A DNA stretch of 64,000 bases, taken from the NCBI GenBank assembly GCA_002243285.1, contig CP022585.1, forward strand, positions 2,530,641-2,594,640, given 5' to 3'. The stretch is from Candidatus Fluviicola riflensis (GTDB lineage: Bacteria > Bacteroidota > Bacteroidia > Flavobacteriales_D > Crocinitomicaceae). Below, piece by piece: positions 52,337-61,533 of the stretch. The position numbers and the translations under genes are program-made. The notes beneath the pieces were generated by a model. It was given only the letters and a program-made list of their open reading frames with translations. It made no database searches and was not told the DNA's origin. Within the stretch, counting starts at the first letter, position 1, and each line of letters begins with the position of its first letter.

Positions 52337-55039
52337 GTGAAACGTTTACTCCTGTATACCATTTTCCTCCTGCTCATTCCTGTGAATGCTTTCTCTTCGC
52401 ATATCATTGGCGGCGAAATCTGGTATGACTACCTGGGTGGAAATCAATACCGGATTCACATTGCGTTGTATCGTGACTGCGCTTCGACCGGTGCGGAATA
52501 TGACAATCCGTTGAGTTTAGGGATTTTTAATTCGAGCAATCAATTGGTAACCGAAGTCAGTGTTCCTTTTCCGGGAAGCACGAATCTGCCGGTCGTTTTC
52601 AATAATCCGTGCGTTACACCACCTTCGGGAATTTGTGCCGAACGCGCAATTTACACAACCATTATCACGCTTCCTCCTACTCCTGGAGGATATACAGCTG
52701 CTTACCAGCGTTGTTGCCGCGGTCCGAATGTGACCAACCTCAACAATCCCGACGATACCGGTTTAACACTTTCGACTTTTATCACAGGTACCGACTCGAA
52801 TGCGTTGATCAACAGCAGTCCGAGATTTGCGAATTACCCGCCGCTGGTATTGTGTAACAACGAAGATTTGAATTTCGACCATAGCGCTACCGATCCTGAC
52901 GGAGACAGTTTGGCGTATGAATTGGTGACACCTTTCGCCGGAGCAAGCGGTTTTAATCCTGCTCCTGCCCCGCCACCTGCGCCAAATTATCCTTTTGTAA
53001 GCTGGTCAGGAGGTTTTAACGCTGCTGTGCCACTTGGAGCAGGATCTACAACAACAATAGATCCTGTAACCGGAGAATTGTTTGTAGATGCCAACAATCT
53101 TGGTTTGTACGTAGTCGGAATCCGGGTAAAAGAATACCGCAACGGTGTGCAGATCTCTTCCACTACCCGCGACTTTCTGTTCCGAGTGGTGAATTGTATT
53201 GTGGAATTACAAGCGGTTGTTACCGACCAGGAAAATTCTCCCGGATTTGTTTCGTACTGCCAGGGATTGACTTTTACGTTTGATAACCAAAGCTGGGGCG
53301 GACAAAGTTACGCCTGGGATTTTGGTGTTGCGGGCATCACAACTGATGTCAGCACTGCGTTTGAACCGACTTACACTTTTCCTGCTCCTGGAACGTATAA
53401 TATTACATTGATTGTGAATCCGGGATGGCCGTGCAGCGATACAACCGTGATGCCATTTATTTTTAACAATCCGCTGGAAGTTGATTTCACCCACGACGAT
53501 TCACTTTGTTTCATAGACAATTCGGTTGATTTTGCCGGGCAAATTCTGGCAGGAAGCCCTAATGCAACCCTTACGTGGGATTTCGGTCCGAATGCTTCCA
53601 TTCCTTCTGCAACCGGCACCAATGTAAACGACGTGCATTTTAATGTAGGTGGTTCTCACCCGGTAAAACTGGTTGGTACGTTTGGAATTTGTTCCGATTC
53701 GATTACACACCCCGTATTCATTTTACCAGAACCTATCGCAGCATTTAACCTGCCGGTGAATTATGAATGTAACGGACTCACGCACACCTTTGACAATGCT
53801 TCTCAGGGTTCGACGAGCTATGAATGGGATTTTGGCGTTGTGGGAATTACCACGGATGTCAGCACTGATTTTGAACCGACGTTTACGTTTCCAACTTCGG
53901 GAACGTATATTGTTACGCTGATTTCTTCCGTTTCGGCAGGATGTTCGGATACGATCCAGCAATCATTTACGGTTTATGAACCGCTCAGCGCGGCGTTTAC
54001 ACACAATGATTCACTGTGTATTACCAACAACAGTTTCAACTTTGTGGGTGATGTAAGCGGTCCTTCGATCACAACGTATTCCTGGAATTTCGGCCCGAAT
54101 GCCAATCCGTCAACCGCAACAACGCTGGATGTTTCGAATGTGGTTTACAACCAGGCAGGGCAATTCAACGTGACACTTACCGCAAGTTTCCTTCAATGCA
54201 GTGAAACCGCAAGTTCAACGGTATTTGTTTTCCGGGAACCGACCATCAATTTTGGCTTGGTGAATGGCTTGCAATGCGTTCCGTTCCCGGCACAGTTTAT
54301 TGATTCATGTACGTCTGACACACCATTATTTTACTTGTGGGATTTCGGTGATGGTAGTACTTCCACGCTTGCCAATCCGATGCACGTGTATACCGAACCG
54401 GGACAATATCCGGTGACGCTGCAGGTTCATACACTCGAGGGCTGCGTTACAACGCTTGTGCTCACACGCAACGACCTCATCAATGTGCATCCGCTACCGG
54501 TTTCTGCTTTCACGTTAAATCCACCGACGACCGATATTTGTCATTCGGAGATTTCTTTTACCGATCAGTCGCAGGGCGCTATTTCGGTGTGGTATAATTT
54601 CGATGATACGAACGAAACCATTAAAGAATCGCCGACTTCTGACCTGGATGATCCTGTGTATCTGTACCTAACTTCGGGAACACATTACCCGGTGCAGATT
54701 GCGACCAATGAGTTTGGCTGTAAGGATACAAGCCATCAGCAAGTGATCATTGAGCCGTTTACGGTGTACATTCCGAATGCGTTTACCCCGGATGGCAACG
54801 ATTACAACAACACGTTCTACGCCAAATCGTACCTCGATGCTTCAGAATGGGAAATGCGCATTTTCAACCGCTGGGGCGAATTATTGTTTACTTCTCACGA
54901 CCAGTATGAAGAATGGGACGGTAAATACAAAGGCGAACTGGTTCCTTCTGGTGTTTATACCTATGTGGTGAAATACATGCCTTGTTCGGTGTGGGAAGGT
55001 GAACAAAAACTGACCGGACACGTGAATGTTTTACGGTAG
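52337..55039 (+). CDS. Large secreted PKD-domain protein with T9SS type B (CHU_C) sorting domain
   Basis: This 900-residue protein starts with GTG and has a signal peptide (ending NAFSSH). A long N-terminal region (to about 290) is beta-rich and unassigned. Then several PKD-like domains recur (about 300-750), each with a YAWDFGVAG or YEWDFGVVG strand and FEPTYTFPAPGTYNI or similar. The last PKD-like copy has DFGDGSTSTLANPMHVYTEPG. The C-terminus is a type B domain of the gliding-motility-associated kind (IPNAFTPDGNDYNNTF, then MRIFNRWGELLF and WDGKYKGELVPSGVYTY). It is a typical large adhesin or surface protein. Ligand unknown. Confidence 0.9.
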   Translation: MKRLLLYTIFLLLIPVNAFSSHIIGGEIWYDYLGGNQYRIHIALYRDCASTGAEYDNPLSLGIFNSSNQLVTEVSVPFPGSTNLPVVFNNPCVTPPSGICAERAIYTTIITLPPTPGGYTAAYQRCCRGPNVTNLNNPDDTGLTLSTFITGTDSNALINSSPRFANYPPLVLCNNEDLNFDHSATDPDGDSLAYELVTPFAGASGFNPAPAPPPAPNYPFVSWSGGFNAAVPLGAGSTTTIDPVTGELFVDANNLGLYVVGIRVKEYRNGVQISSTTRDFLFRVVNCIVELQAVVTDQENSPGFVSYCQGLTFTFDNQSWGGQSYAWDFGVAGITTDVSTAFEPTYTFPAPGTYNITLIVNPGWPCSDTTVMPFIFNNPLEVDFTHDDSLCFIDNSVDFAGQILAGSPNATLTWDFGPNASIPSATGTNVNDVHFNVGGSHPVKLVGTFGICSDSITHPVFILPEPIAAFNLPVNYECNGLTHTFDNASQGSTSYEWDFGVVGITTDVSTDFEPTFTFPTSGTYIVTLISSVSAGCSDTIQQSFTVYEPLSAAFTHNDSLCITNNSFNFVGDVSGPSITTYSWNFGPNANPSTATTLDVSNVVYNQAGQFNVTLTASFLQCSETASSTVFVFREPTINFGLVNGLQCVPFPAQFIDSCTSDTPLFYLWDFGDGSTSTLANPMHVYTEPGQYPVTLQVHTLEGCVTTLVLTRNDLINVHPLPVSAFTLNPPTTDICHSEISFTDQSQGAISVWYNFDDTNETIKESPTSDLDDPVYLYLTSGTHYPVQIATNEFGCKDTSHQQVIIEPFTVYIPNAFTPDGNDYNNTFYAKSYLDASEWEMRIFNRWGELLFTSHDQYEEWDGKYKGELVPSGVYTYVVKYMPCSVWEGEQKLTGHVNVLR

Positions 55040-55044
55040 TTTTT

Positions 55045-55060
55045 TGAGTTTCCAAACTCA
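55045..55060 (+). terminator. Short perfect palindrome after 52337-55039
   Basis: TGAGTTTCCAAACTCA (7-bp stem around CC) lies 5 bases past the stop. It has no good T run and may be part of the GAGTT dispersed sequences. Confidence 0.35.
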
Positions 55061-55083
55061 TGAAACTTAATCAACTTAAAAAC

Positions 55084-55974
55084 TCACTCATCCTGCCAGC
55101 TAAGTCCAACGATATTGTTCATTTCAGTATAATACGCATTGGCCGTCGTGATTCGTTTAATGAATCCCTTTTTATCGATTCGTATTTTCACTTCATCTTC
55201 TTTCTCCAGTTTACCGTGAACCATTCTCGGTTCTGCTTCAAAATCGATCAAATTAAATGTTCGTTTTGAACCGGAAGGCACAATCCATTCATTGACCAGG
55301 ATTTTTCTTTTAGAATGGTATTCCCATAAGTTAACAAAAACGCGTTCATTCAACAACAACTCTGCTCCGTTTCCGATGGAATCTTTAATGTACGTATGCT
55401 GTATAGAATCTGTTTTTGTGAGATAATATCCTACTCTTTCACTGCAATTCTCTGTTAAATTCAAATAACGTTGATAACTGGCACTATCCTTTCCGTTATG
55501 CAAAGTCCACCATTCAGCTATCTTGTCATTTGAATCCAAACGCACAATATTTCTTTTGGAAGTAGATTTTCCACGGTTCACCACAATCGTATCTTTCACC
55601 AAATATCCCGATGAATCTTCATAACCTGACCAATCCCAATCGGTATATCGATCTTTAAATACATAACAGGCAGTTAATCTATTTCCTCTTTTGAGATACA
55701 ATTGATTACTGGAAATTTTCACACTTGATTCCACCACTTTTTCGCGGTAAATTGAATCGTTCAATTTCTCATAACTGTAAACGACATAGTCTCCATGGTC
55801 GTCCGTGATTCCCAACCGAAGTTTTTTACCCGGTTGTTCATTCAGTACCAGCTGTTGTTGCAGCGCCCATTCTGTGATCAGGGACTTACTCAGACTTGGA
55901 TGGGAATCGTCTTGTGCGAAAACACTGACAAGGCATTCAGTAAGGCAGAGGAGCAAAAAACAGATTCGAATCAT
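55084..55974 (-). CDS. Secreted hypothetical protein
   Basis: This 296-residue protein has a signal peptide (ending SVFAQ). The mature part is beta-rich with many Tyr/Lys/Asp. Short repeated strands have aromatic-polar patterns (YVVYSYEKLND, ACYVFKDRYTDWDWSGYEDS), reminiscent of antigen-type MORN/toastrack-like repeats, but not a recognised family. It ends in VGLSWQDE. It converges with the PKD protein. No partner is next to it. Confidence 0.62.
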   Translation of the reverse strand: MIRICFLLLCLTECLVSVFAQDDSHPSLSKSLITEWALQQQLVLNEQPGKKLRLGITDDHGDYVVYSYEKLNDSIYREKVVESSVKISSNQLYLKRGNRLTACYVFKDRYTDWDWSGYEDSSGYLVKDTIVVNRGKSTSKRNIVRLDSNDKIAEWWTLHNGKDSASYQRYLNLTENCSERVGYYLTKTDSIQHTYIKDSIGNGAELLLNERVFVNLWEYHSKRKILVNEWIVPSGSKRTFNLIDFEAEPRMVHGKLEKEDEVKIRIDKKGFIKRITTANAYYTEMNNIVGLSWQDE

Positions 55975-56112
55975 GGTATGAGGATGAAAATATTGCTGAA
56001 ATTAGAAATGGATTTTATGATTACAACCCAAAATAAGTTAAGAAGTTACGTGAGTTGAACAGTTGAGCCGTTTTTATGTTTTGTAAGTTCACTCAATTAA
56101 CTTAAAAAAAAC

Positions 56113-56484
56113 TCAATTAAACTTACTCGCCATCGTCCAGCCCAGAACTGTTGCGCGCTGTTTCGCCAATTCGGCTTTTTCGCCTTCGAATAACTGATCC
56201 ACGGTTTCATGGAACAATTTCACCCAGTGATCAAACAATACTTTGTTCAGCTTCATGCTAGCGTGTTTTTCCGTAACATTGGTTGTATAACCAGGTCCAT
56301 CCAGCAAGACAAAACTCCAGAAATGCACCATTTTCGGTAAATGTTCCACAAAATTGAGGTGCGCGAAAAACGGCGCGAGTTGTTCGTCTTTGAGAATCGC
56401 CGTGTAAAAGGTGTCTACCAATAATTCGATGTCTTTTATCTTTTCTATTGCTTTCATCCCTTGAATTTGCTCAAAAATAGACAT
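56113..56484 (-). CDS. Group III truncated hemoglobin
   Basis: This 123-residue globin is of the truncated 2-on-2 type. It starts IKDIELLVDTFYTAILKDEQ, the group III opening, and has FVEHLPKMVHFWSFVLLD and KHASMKLNKVLFDHWVKLF. The final VDQLFEGEKAELAKQRATVL matches the H helix. A proximal His lies in the KHASM or LFDHW segment by alignment memory; I have not fixed which. It probably binds O2 or NO in the cytoplasm. Short gene on its own. Confidence 0.9.
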   Translation of the reverse strand: MSIFEQIQGMKAIEKIKDIELLVDTFYTAILKDEQLAPFFAHLNFVEHLPKMVHFWSFVLLDGPGYTTNVTEKHASMKLNKVLFDHWVKLFHETVDQLFEGEKAELAKQRATVLGWTMASKFN

Positions 56485-56642
56485 AACTGTGCAGGAAATT
56501 TCTGATAAGAATCAGTTTTAGGTTTACCTTTTTCAACTTTCGGGTAATCTGTGGCTACTAACGTTAGTTTCTTTTAAAAAGACCGGTTCTCTTGATTCCG
56601 GAAGCGGAATCCTTATACCTCACCCATGTTAAGTTATAAACT

Positions 56643-56650
56643 TATATTTG
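56643..56650 (+). promoter_or_regulatory. -7 promoter element of 56660-58738
   Basis: TATATTTG matches TAnnTTTG and ends 9 bases before the chosen ATG at 56660, which implies a very short leader. A TTG start at 56648 would lie inside the box and is therefore rejected. Confidence 0.4.
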
Positions 56651-56659
56651 CAGCCAGGT

Positions 56660-58738
56660 ATGAAATATATACTTTGTATTTTTTTTATCGGTTTATTTTA
56701 TGCGGTTGCTTTCTCAGGCCTTTCTCCCAAAAATCAGAAGGCAATTGATTCCTTATATCCGATTGCAACCAATATTGAAAATCCTGTTGAAAGCAGGTTG
56801 GGAGCATACAACAGGTGTTGTTGGTTGTCAGCCTACCAGGATTACAATCTTTGCCTGAAAATTAGTTCTGAGTATTACGACCTGACAGTAAAATACCAGA
56901 ATGTTGAACGGCAGATTACAGCGCTCCATTTTAAAGGTTACGCCTGTATGATGTTGGGCGAATTGGATTTATCCGAAAGTTGCTTTGAGCTGGCATTAAA
57001 CCTGGCCAGGCAACACAACCTAAGTTATAAGACAGCTGAAGCCTATGGCGATTTAGGTAACCTGATGGTCAAAAAAGGTGATGTGAAATTAGCGCTGAAA
57101 TATCATTTGCTGAGCGATAGCATTGCTGAAAAGCACAATCTAAACGTGCCCAGAGCCAGGGCAAAGATAAATCTCGGAGAAATTTACGAGAATAAAGGCC
57201 AGTACAAAAAAAGCCTCCATCTCTTTAAAGTTGCCTTGGCTATTTGCGAAAAGAACGCTCTCGGAGGATACAAATCTTCGATCCATGAAAAATTGGGGGA
57301 TGTTAATTGTTCGATAAAGGAATTCGATAAAGCAATGGAAGAGTATCATATATCTCTTTATTTATCGAAAAAAATAACCAATGTAAACCGTCAGATAAGT
57401 GCCATGCAGAAATTAGGAAACCTGCATTTTGATTTGGCTCATTTGGATAGTGCATTGATTTACTTTCAAAAAGCCATTGATCTTTCCCGGAAAAATGAAA
57501 TAATGGATTATGAGGCTTCACTTCTGACTTCGTATGCGCGTTATTTCATGGCGAAAGGTGATTTGAATGAGGCACGAATTAAAATTGAGGAATCGATTCA
57601 TTTGTTCAACGCCAGTGAGTTATATATAGGCAGAGATCAGGCTTATTTCTATGCAGGGGAAATTTATTACAAATTAAAATTGCAACCCCTGAGCAATAAA
57701 GCCTTGCTTCATAGTTTCGAGCTTGCTGAAAAATCAGGAAACCTGTTGATTAAGGAAAAATCGTGTAAACTATTGGCTCAACTGTATAAAGACATCGGAG
57801 AATACGAAAAATCGGTTGAATTTTATGAAAAGTATATTTCTTATAAAGATCAACGAAGAGGACAGGATGAAGTAAATGAAGTCCTGAAGTTTAATATTCA
57901 ATCTGAATTTCTCCAAATCAATCTTACAGACAGTCTCAACAGGCAAAAGGAAGTGGAATTACTGAACCTGGAACATGAACGGTTTAAAGAAGGCGAAAGC
58001 ACAAAATCCATCCTTTTTTACATCGGGATTGGTGTATTGCTACTTGTTTTGGCATTCACCATCTATTCCTTGCTGATCAGAAGAAAACGCGCCTTTGAGT
58101 TAAAGCATAAAAACACCATCATAACGGAAGCGCTTCATACCAAAGAGATTCTGCTCAAAGAAGTTCACCATCGGGTGAAGAATAATATGCAGGTAGTATC
58201 GTCTTTACTGATGCTTAAATCGAGAAGCACGACCGATGAATCAGCCAAATCGGCTTTAATAGACAGTCAAAAGCGGATCGATTCCATGCTGCTCGCACAT
58301 CAGAAAATGTACCGGAACAACAATTTCGAGGAAATTGAAATCACGGAGTATGCTCTTGATATCTTTAAGATGCTGCTCGACCCGGTAGAAGGAAAAGACG
58401 ACGTGTTTAAGATTGAGGGCGCTAAACATGTTTTATTGAAAGTCGAAAAAGCACAGGTACTTGGATTCGTCATTCACGAGCTCGTGACAAATAGTATCAA
58501 ATATGCCTGGCCGGATAACCGATTAAAATCGATTGTTCTTTCCTTTGAAGAAACAGAAAACGAGGTCTGTCTTCATTATGCCGATAATGGCATTGGATTA
58601 TCGAATGATATTGATCTTACGTCCATCAAATCATTTGGACTGAAAATGATCCATTCCCTCATCAGGAATCAGCTGGGAGGAACAATTGAACTGGAAAAAA
58701 GAGAAGGATTAATGATGAAAATAACATTCGCAAAATGA
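56660..58738 (+). CDS. Tetratricopeptide-repeat sensor histidine kinase (HisKA_2 type)
   Basis: This 692-residue protein (ATG 56660) has a signal or anchor (to about 25). A long periplasmic TPR array spans about 60-410 (ITALHFKGYACMMLGELDLS, YGDLGNLMVKKGDVKLALKY, INLGEIYENKGQYKKSLHLF). A transmembrane helix (YIGIGVLLLVLAFTIYSLLI) precedes a HisKA_2-type kinase core starting LLKEVHHRVKNNMQVVSSLL with phosphoacceptor about H504. The ATPase follows with IHELVTNSIKYAW and ADNGIGL. It overlaps the LytTR regulator by 4 bases. TPR-sensing kinases of this type are typical of Bacteroidota. Ligand unknown. Confidence 0.88.
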   Translation: MKYILCIFFIGLFYAVAFSGLSPKNQKAIDSLYPIATNIENPVESRLGAYNRCCWLSAYQDYNLCLKISSEYYDLTVKYQNVERQITALHFKGYACMMLGELDLSESCFELALNLARQHNLSYKTAEAYGDLGNLMVKKGDVKLALKYHLLSDSIAEKHNLNVPRARAKINLGEIYENKGQYKKSLHLFKVALAICEKNALGGYKSSIHEKLGDVNCSIKEFDKAMEEYHISLYLSKKITNVNRQISAMQKLGNLHFDLAHLDSALIYFQKAIDLSRKNEIMDYEASLLTSYARYFMAKGDLNEARIKIEESIHLFNASELYIGRDQAYFYAGEIYYKLKLQPLSNKALLHSFELAEKSGNLLIKEKSCKLLAQLYKDIGEYEKSVEFYEKYISYKDQRRGQDEVNEVLKFNIQSEFLQINLTDSLNRQKEVELLNLEHERFKEGESTKSILFYIGIGVLLLVLAFTIYSLLIRRKRAFELKHKNTIITEALHTKEILLKEVHHRVKNNMQVVSSLLMLKSRSTTDESAKSALIDSQKRIDSMLLAHQKMYRNNNFEEIEITEYALDIFKMLLDPVEGKDDVFKIEGAKHVLLKVEKAQVLGFVIHELVTNSIKYAWPDNRLKSIVLSFEETENEVCLHYADNGIGLSNDIDLTSIKSFGLKMIHSLIRNQLGGTIELEKREGLMMKITFAK

Positions 58739-59424
58739 GCCAACGAAAAATAGTCATTGTGGAGGATGATGTTTTTATTGCAGAACAGCTCAACGCCATT
58801 TTGACCGATCTTGGATACCTGGTAACCGGCATGGCTACTTCCAAAGAAACAGCTCTTGAGATCATTGATCAGCATCCTCCCGACATGGTGCTGTTGGATA
58901 TTAAAATGCATGGTGCCAACCAGGGCTTCGGAATAGCACACCATTTAAATCAACATTCGAAAATACCGTTCATTTTTGTTACTTCCTTCTCTGATAATAA
59001 CACTGTTGCCGAAGCGTCTTTATTGAAACCTTTAGCCTATATCGTAAAACCGTTCAATGAAAGAGACATCTACACTACCCTGGAAATTGCATTTTCAAAT
59101 CGCACCAAACAGCAACAGTTTCTGACACTCAATTCCGATGATGGCAGGTTCAATATTCCTCTCATGGATATTCTTTGGATCAAAGCCGATGATAAGTACC
59201 TGGAAATACAAACTGCCGCTAAAAAACACTTGCATCGCTCTACCTTGAGTGAGGTATCGAATTTATTGAACCCTCACACATTCTGCCGGGTTCATCGATC
59301 CTACATTATCAACTTGAATCACGTTACTTATTTTAAGGGAAGTCGCCTCAAAATAGAGCAATTTGAAATTCCTGTTTCCCGTTCTTTTCTTGCGGAGTTT
59401 AAATCGAAATTCGAACAACTTTAA
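58735..59424 (+). CDS. LytTR-family response regulator (pairs with the TPR kinase)
   Basis: This 229-residue regulator has a receiver domain with D11/D12 and phospho-acceptor D55 (MVLLDIKMHG), Thr/Ser in FIFVTSFSD and Lys in AYIVKPFNE. It is followed by a LytTR DNA-binding domain at about 135-229 (LWIKADDKYLEI, FCRVHRSYIINLNHV). It overlaps the kinase gene by 4 bases, so it is its partner. HisKA_2-LytTR pairing is a Bacteroidota habit, but the operator and targets are unknown. Confidence 0.9.
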   Translation: MSQRKIVIVEDDVFIAEQLNAILTDLGYLVTGMATSKETALEIIDQHPPDMVLLDIKMHGANQGFGIAHHLNQHSKIPFIFVTSFSDNNTVAEASLLKPLAYIVKPFNERDIYTTLEIAFSNRTKQQQFLTLNSDDGRFNIPLMDILWIKADDKYLEIQTAAKKHLHRSTLSEVSNLLNPHTFCRVHRSYIINLNHVTYFKGSRLKIEQFEIPVSRSFLAEFKSKFEQL

Positions 59425-59610
59425 GCACCTGTTTCAATTTGTACCGAATCGTTTTCTGTTAAATCTGAGTTGTTGAATCGCACAACAAATCCGATCATTT
59501 TTTCCCCCTTAACATGTCATTCACGCCGCCAAAAATGCAGCTCACGACATTTTTCTTTTCGTTACTGAACTATTCGTTAATGTTGCCGCGAACATTAATA
59601 AAAAAGTACA

Positions 59611-60075
59611 ATGAGGAAACACGTATTGACTTGTTGTTCAATCTTTGTTCTTATTGCTGCGAATGCCCAGGAAGTCGTTTCGACCCAGGGAGATTCTTAT
59701 TCAAACGCAAGCGGAAACATCGATTTTACAATAGGTGAGGTGGTCATTAACACTGCCTCAAACGGGAGTAATGATCTTACACAAGGATTTCATCAAACTA
59801 ACTGGAACTTTTTAGGAACTGAGGATCATGATCCGGCTTATGAAGTAACCATTTTTCCTAACCCGACACAAGATCAGTTGAATATCAGAACCAACTCTTT
59901 CGAGAATGTGATCTGCTCTTTTTATGATGCAGAGGGGAAACTCGTTTTGCAGAGCAATCTTACTGCAGAACAAACTTCTATTCCGGTAAGCCAATTGGCT
60001 ACGGGAAGCTATTCGCTGATCTTAAACAATGGAACACAAAACATCAAAACGATTAAACTTATTAAAACGCATTAG
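59611..60075 (+). CDS. Short secreted protein with T9SS type A sorting domain
   Basis: This 154-residue protein has a signal peptide (ending AANAQ). Its short body (QGDSYSNASGNIDFTIGEVV, then QGFHQTNW) is the typical short N-terminal segment of small T9SS cargos. A T9SS type A domain takes up the last about 75 residues (VTIFPNPTQDQLNIRT, FYDAEGKLVLQS, LATGSYSLILN). It lies only 2 bases before 60078-61439, so the two are translated together. It may act as carrier or anchor for the repeat protein, but this is inference from position. Confidence 0.85.
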   Translation: MRKHVLTCCSIFVLIAANAQEVVSTQGDSYSNASGNIDFTIGEVVINTASNGSNDLTQGFHQTNWNFLGTEDHDPAYEVTIFPNPTQDQLNIRTNSFENVICSFYDAEGKLVLQSNLTAEQTSIPVSQLATGSYSLILNNGTQNIKTIKLIKTH

Positions 60076-60077
60076 TA

Positions 60078-61439
60078 ATGAAAAAATTAATAGTATCGCT
60101 TATTGCCATCACAACAATCTCATTAAGCTCACTTGCTCAGGCACCCGAAGGTTTTAAATACCAAGCGGTTGTCAGAGATGCGGCAAATATCATTTTAGAC
60201 AACCAGGCAGTTGGTATGCGCATGACGATCCAACAGGGAAGTATCGGTGGTACGGCTGTTTATACCGAAACATTTACTGCAACCACAAACGCTTACGGGT
60301 TGGTGAACCTTGAAATCGGAACAGGTGTTAGTGCAGATGATTTAGCAACGATAGATTGGTCAAACGGACCTTACTTTATCGAAACGGCTATTGACGTAGC
60401 AGGTGGTGTTTCATACGTAGTAATGGGAACCAGTGAATTACTAAGTGTTCCTTATGCTTTGTACGCAAAAACGGCAGAAAACGTTTTGAATGATCAGGTA
60501 GATGATGCTGATGCTGATCCTGCAAATGAAATTCAGGACATTACATTGACCGGAACCAATCTTGCGATCTCTGACGGATCTACCATTGACTTATCTGTTA
60601 TCGATACACAACTGGATGAAACTGCGGTTGATGCGTTTGTAGCAAACAACGGTTATATCACTAATCCGGATGATGCAGATGCTGATCCTGCAAATGAAAT
60701 TCAGGACATCACATTGACCGGAACCAATCTTACGATCTCTGACGGATCTACAATTGACTTATCTGTTATCGATACACAACTGGATGAAACTGCAGTTGAT
60801 GCGTTTGTAGCAAACAACGGTTATATCACCAATCCGGATGATGCAGATGCTGATCCTGCAAATGAAATCCAGGACATTTCGTTGGCTGGAACAAACCTTA
60901 CGATCTCTGATGGTTCTACAATTGACTTGTCGGTGATTGACACGCAATTGGATGAAACTGCGGTTGATGCGTTTGTAGCAAACAACGGTTATATTACCAA
61001 TCCGGATGATGCAGATGCTGATCCTGCAAATGAAATCCAGGACATTTCGTTGGCTGGAACAAACCTTACGATCTCCAGTGGGGCTACACTAGATTTATCC
61101 GGTATTAATGCTCCGGTTGATTATGAAACGTTTGCTGTTGCCACCGGCGAAAACTGGATTGATGGTAAACCCATCTATAAACGTACGTTTGTAAAAAGCG
61201 GAACTGAATTCCCGAATTGGTCACTCATGTCTGGGGCTTTTTATGAAACAATCATTGACTATGAATGCAAAGTCATTGGTACGAATCCAACACCCGCAAT
61301 GACCATTATTAATAGTCCGTACGTTATTTTAAGTACAGATTATCCGGGATCAGGAGGCTGGTTGGTTTTGTCAAACATTAACCAGGCTCAAAATATACTA
61401 GTAGGTTCTACGATAACCGTTTATTACACAATACCATAA
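60078..61439 (+). CDS. Tandem-repeat surface protein with tail-fibre-like C-terminus
   Basis: This 453-residue protein has a signal peptide (ending SLAQ). The N-terminal domain (about 22-135, FKYQAVVRDAANIILDNQAV... TSELLSVPYALYAKT) is common in Bacteroidota surface fibre proteins. Then come about 3.6 copies of a 56-residue repeat (DDADADPANEIQDITLTGTN start) from 60501 to about 61100. The C-terminal domain (about 345-453) contains ENWIDGKPIYKRTF, a motif seen in phage tail-fibre-like ends. There is no T9SS domain of its own. The repeats are almost identical in DNA, which points to recent duplication or variable copy number. Probably surface-exposed. Confidence 0.82.
   Translation: MKKLIVSLIAITTISLSSLAQAPEGFKYQAVVRDAANIILDNQAVGMRMTIQQGSIGGTAVYTETFTATTNAYGLVNLEIGTGVSADDLATIDWSNGPYFIETAIDVAGGVSYVVMGTSELLSVPYALYAKTAENVLNDQVDDADADPANEIQDITLTGTNLAISDGSTIDLSVIDTQLDETAVDAFVANNGYITNPDDADADPANEIQDITLTGTNLTISDGSTIDLSVIDTQLDETAVDAFVANNGYITNPDDADADPANEIQDISLAGTNLTISDGSTIDLSVIDTQLDETAVDAFVANNGYITNPDDADADPANEIQDISLAGTNLTISSGATLDLSGINAPVDYETFAVATGENWIDGKPIYKRTFVKSGTEFPNWSLMSGAFYETIIDYECKVIGTNPTPAMTIINSPYVILSTDYPGSGGWLVLSNINQAQNILVGSTITVYYTIP
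60501..61100 (+). repeat. 168-base tandem repeats, about 3.6 copies
   Basis: Copies begin at 60501, 60669, 60837 and 61005, each 168 bases (56 codons). The units are nearly identical in DNA, including synonymous positions in much of copies 2 and 3. The last copy is cut after about 95 bases. Such arrays often change copy number by recombination. Confidence 0.9.
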
Positions 61440-61476
61440 TCGCAATACTAAATCAATTCACGTTAGTTAGCAGTAC

Positions 61477-61507
61477 GGGGGGAAGGTTACTTCTCCCCTT
61501 TTTTTTG
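61477..61507 (+). terminator. Rho-independent terminator after the tandem-repeat gene
   Basis: GGGGGGAAG pairs with CTTCTCCCC (one G-T pair) around GTTA, followed by T's. It lies 37 bases after the stop at 61439. Confidence 0.8.
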
Positions 61508-61533
61508 TGAATTTAGATCAGGATTCCGGGAAT

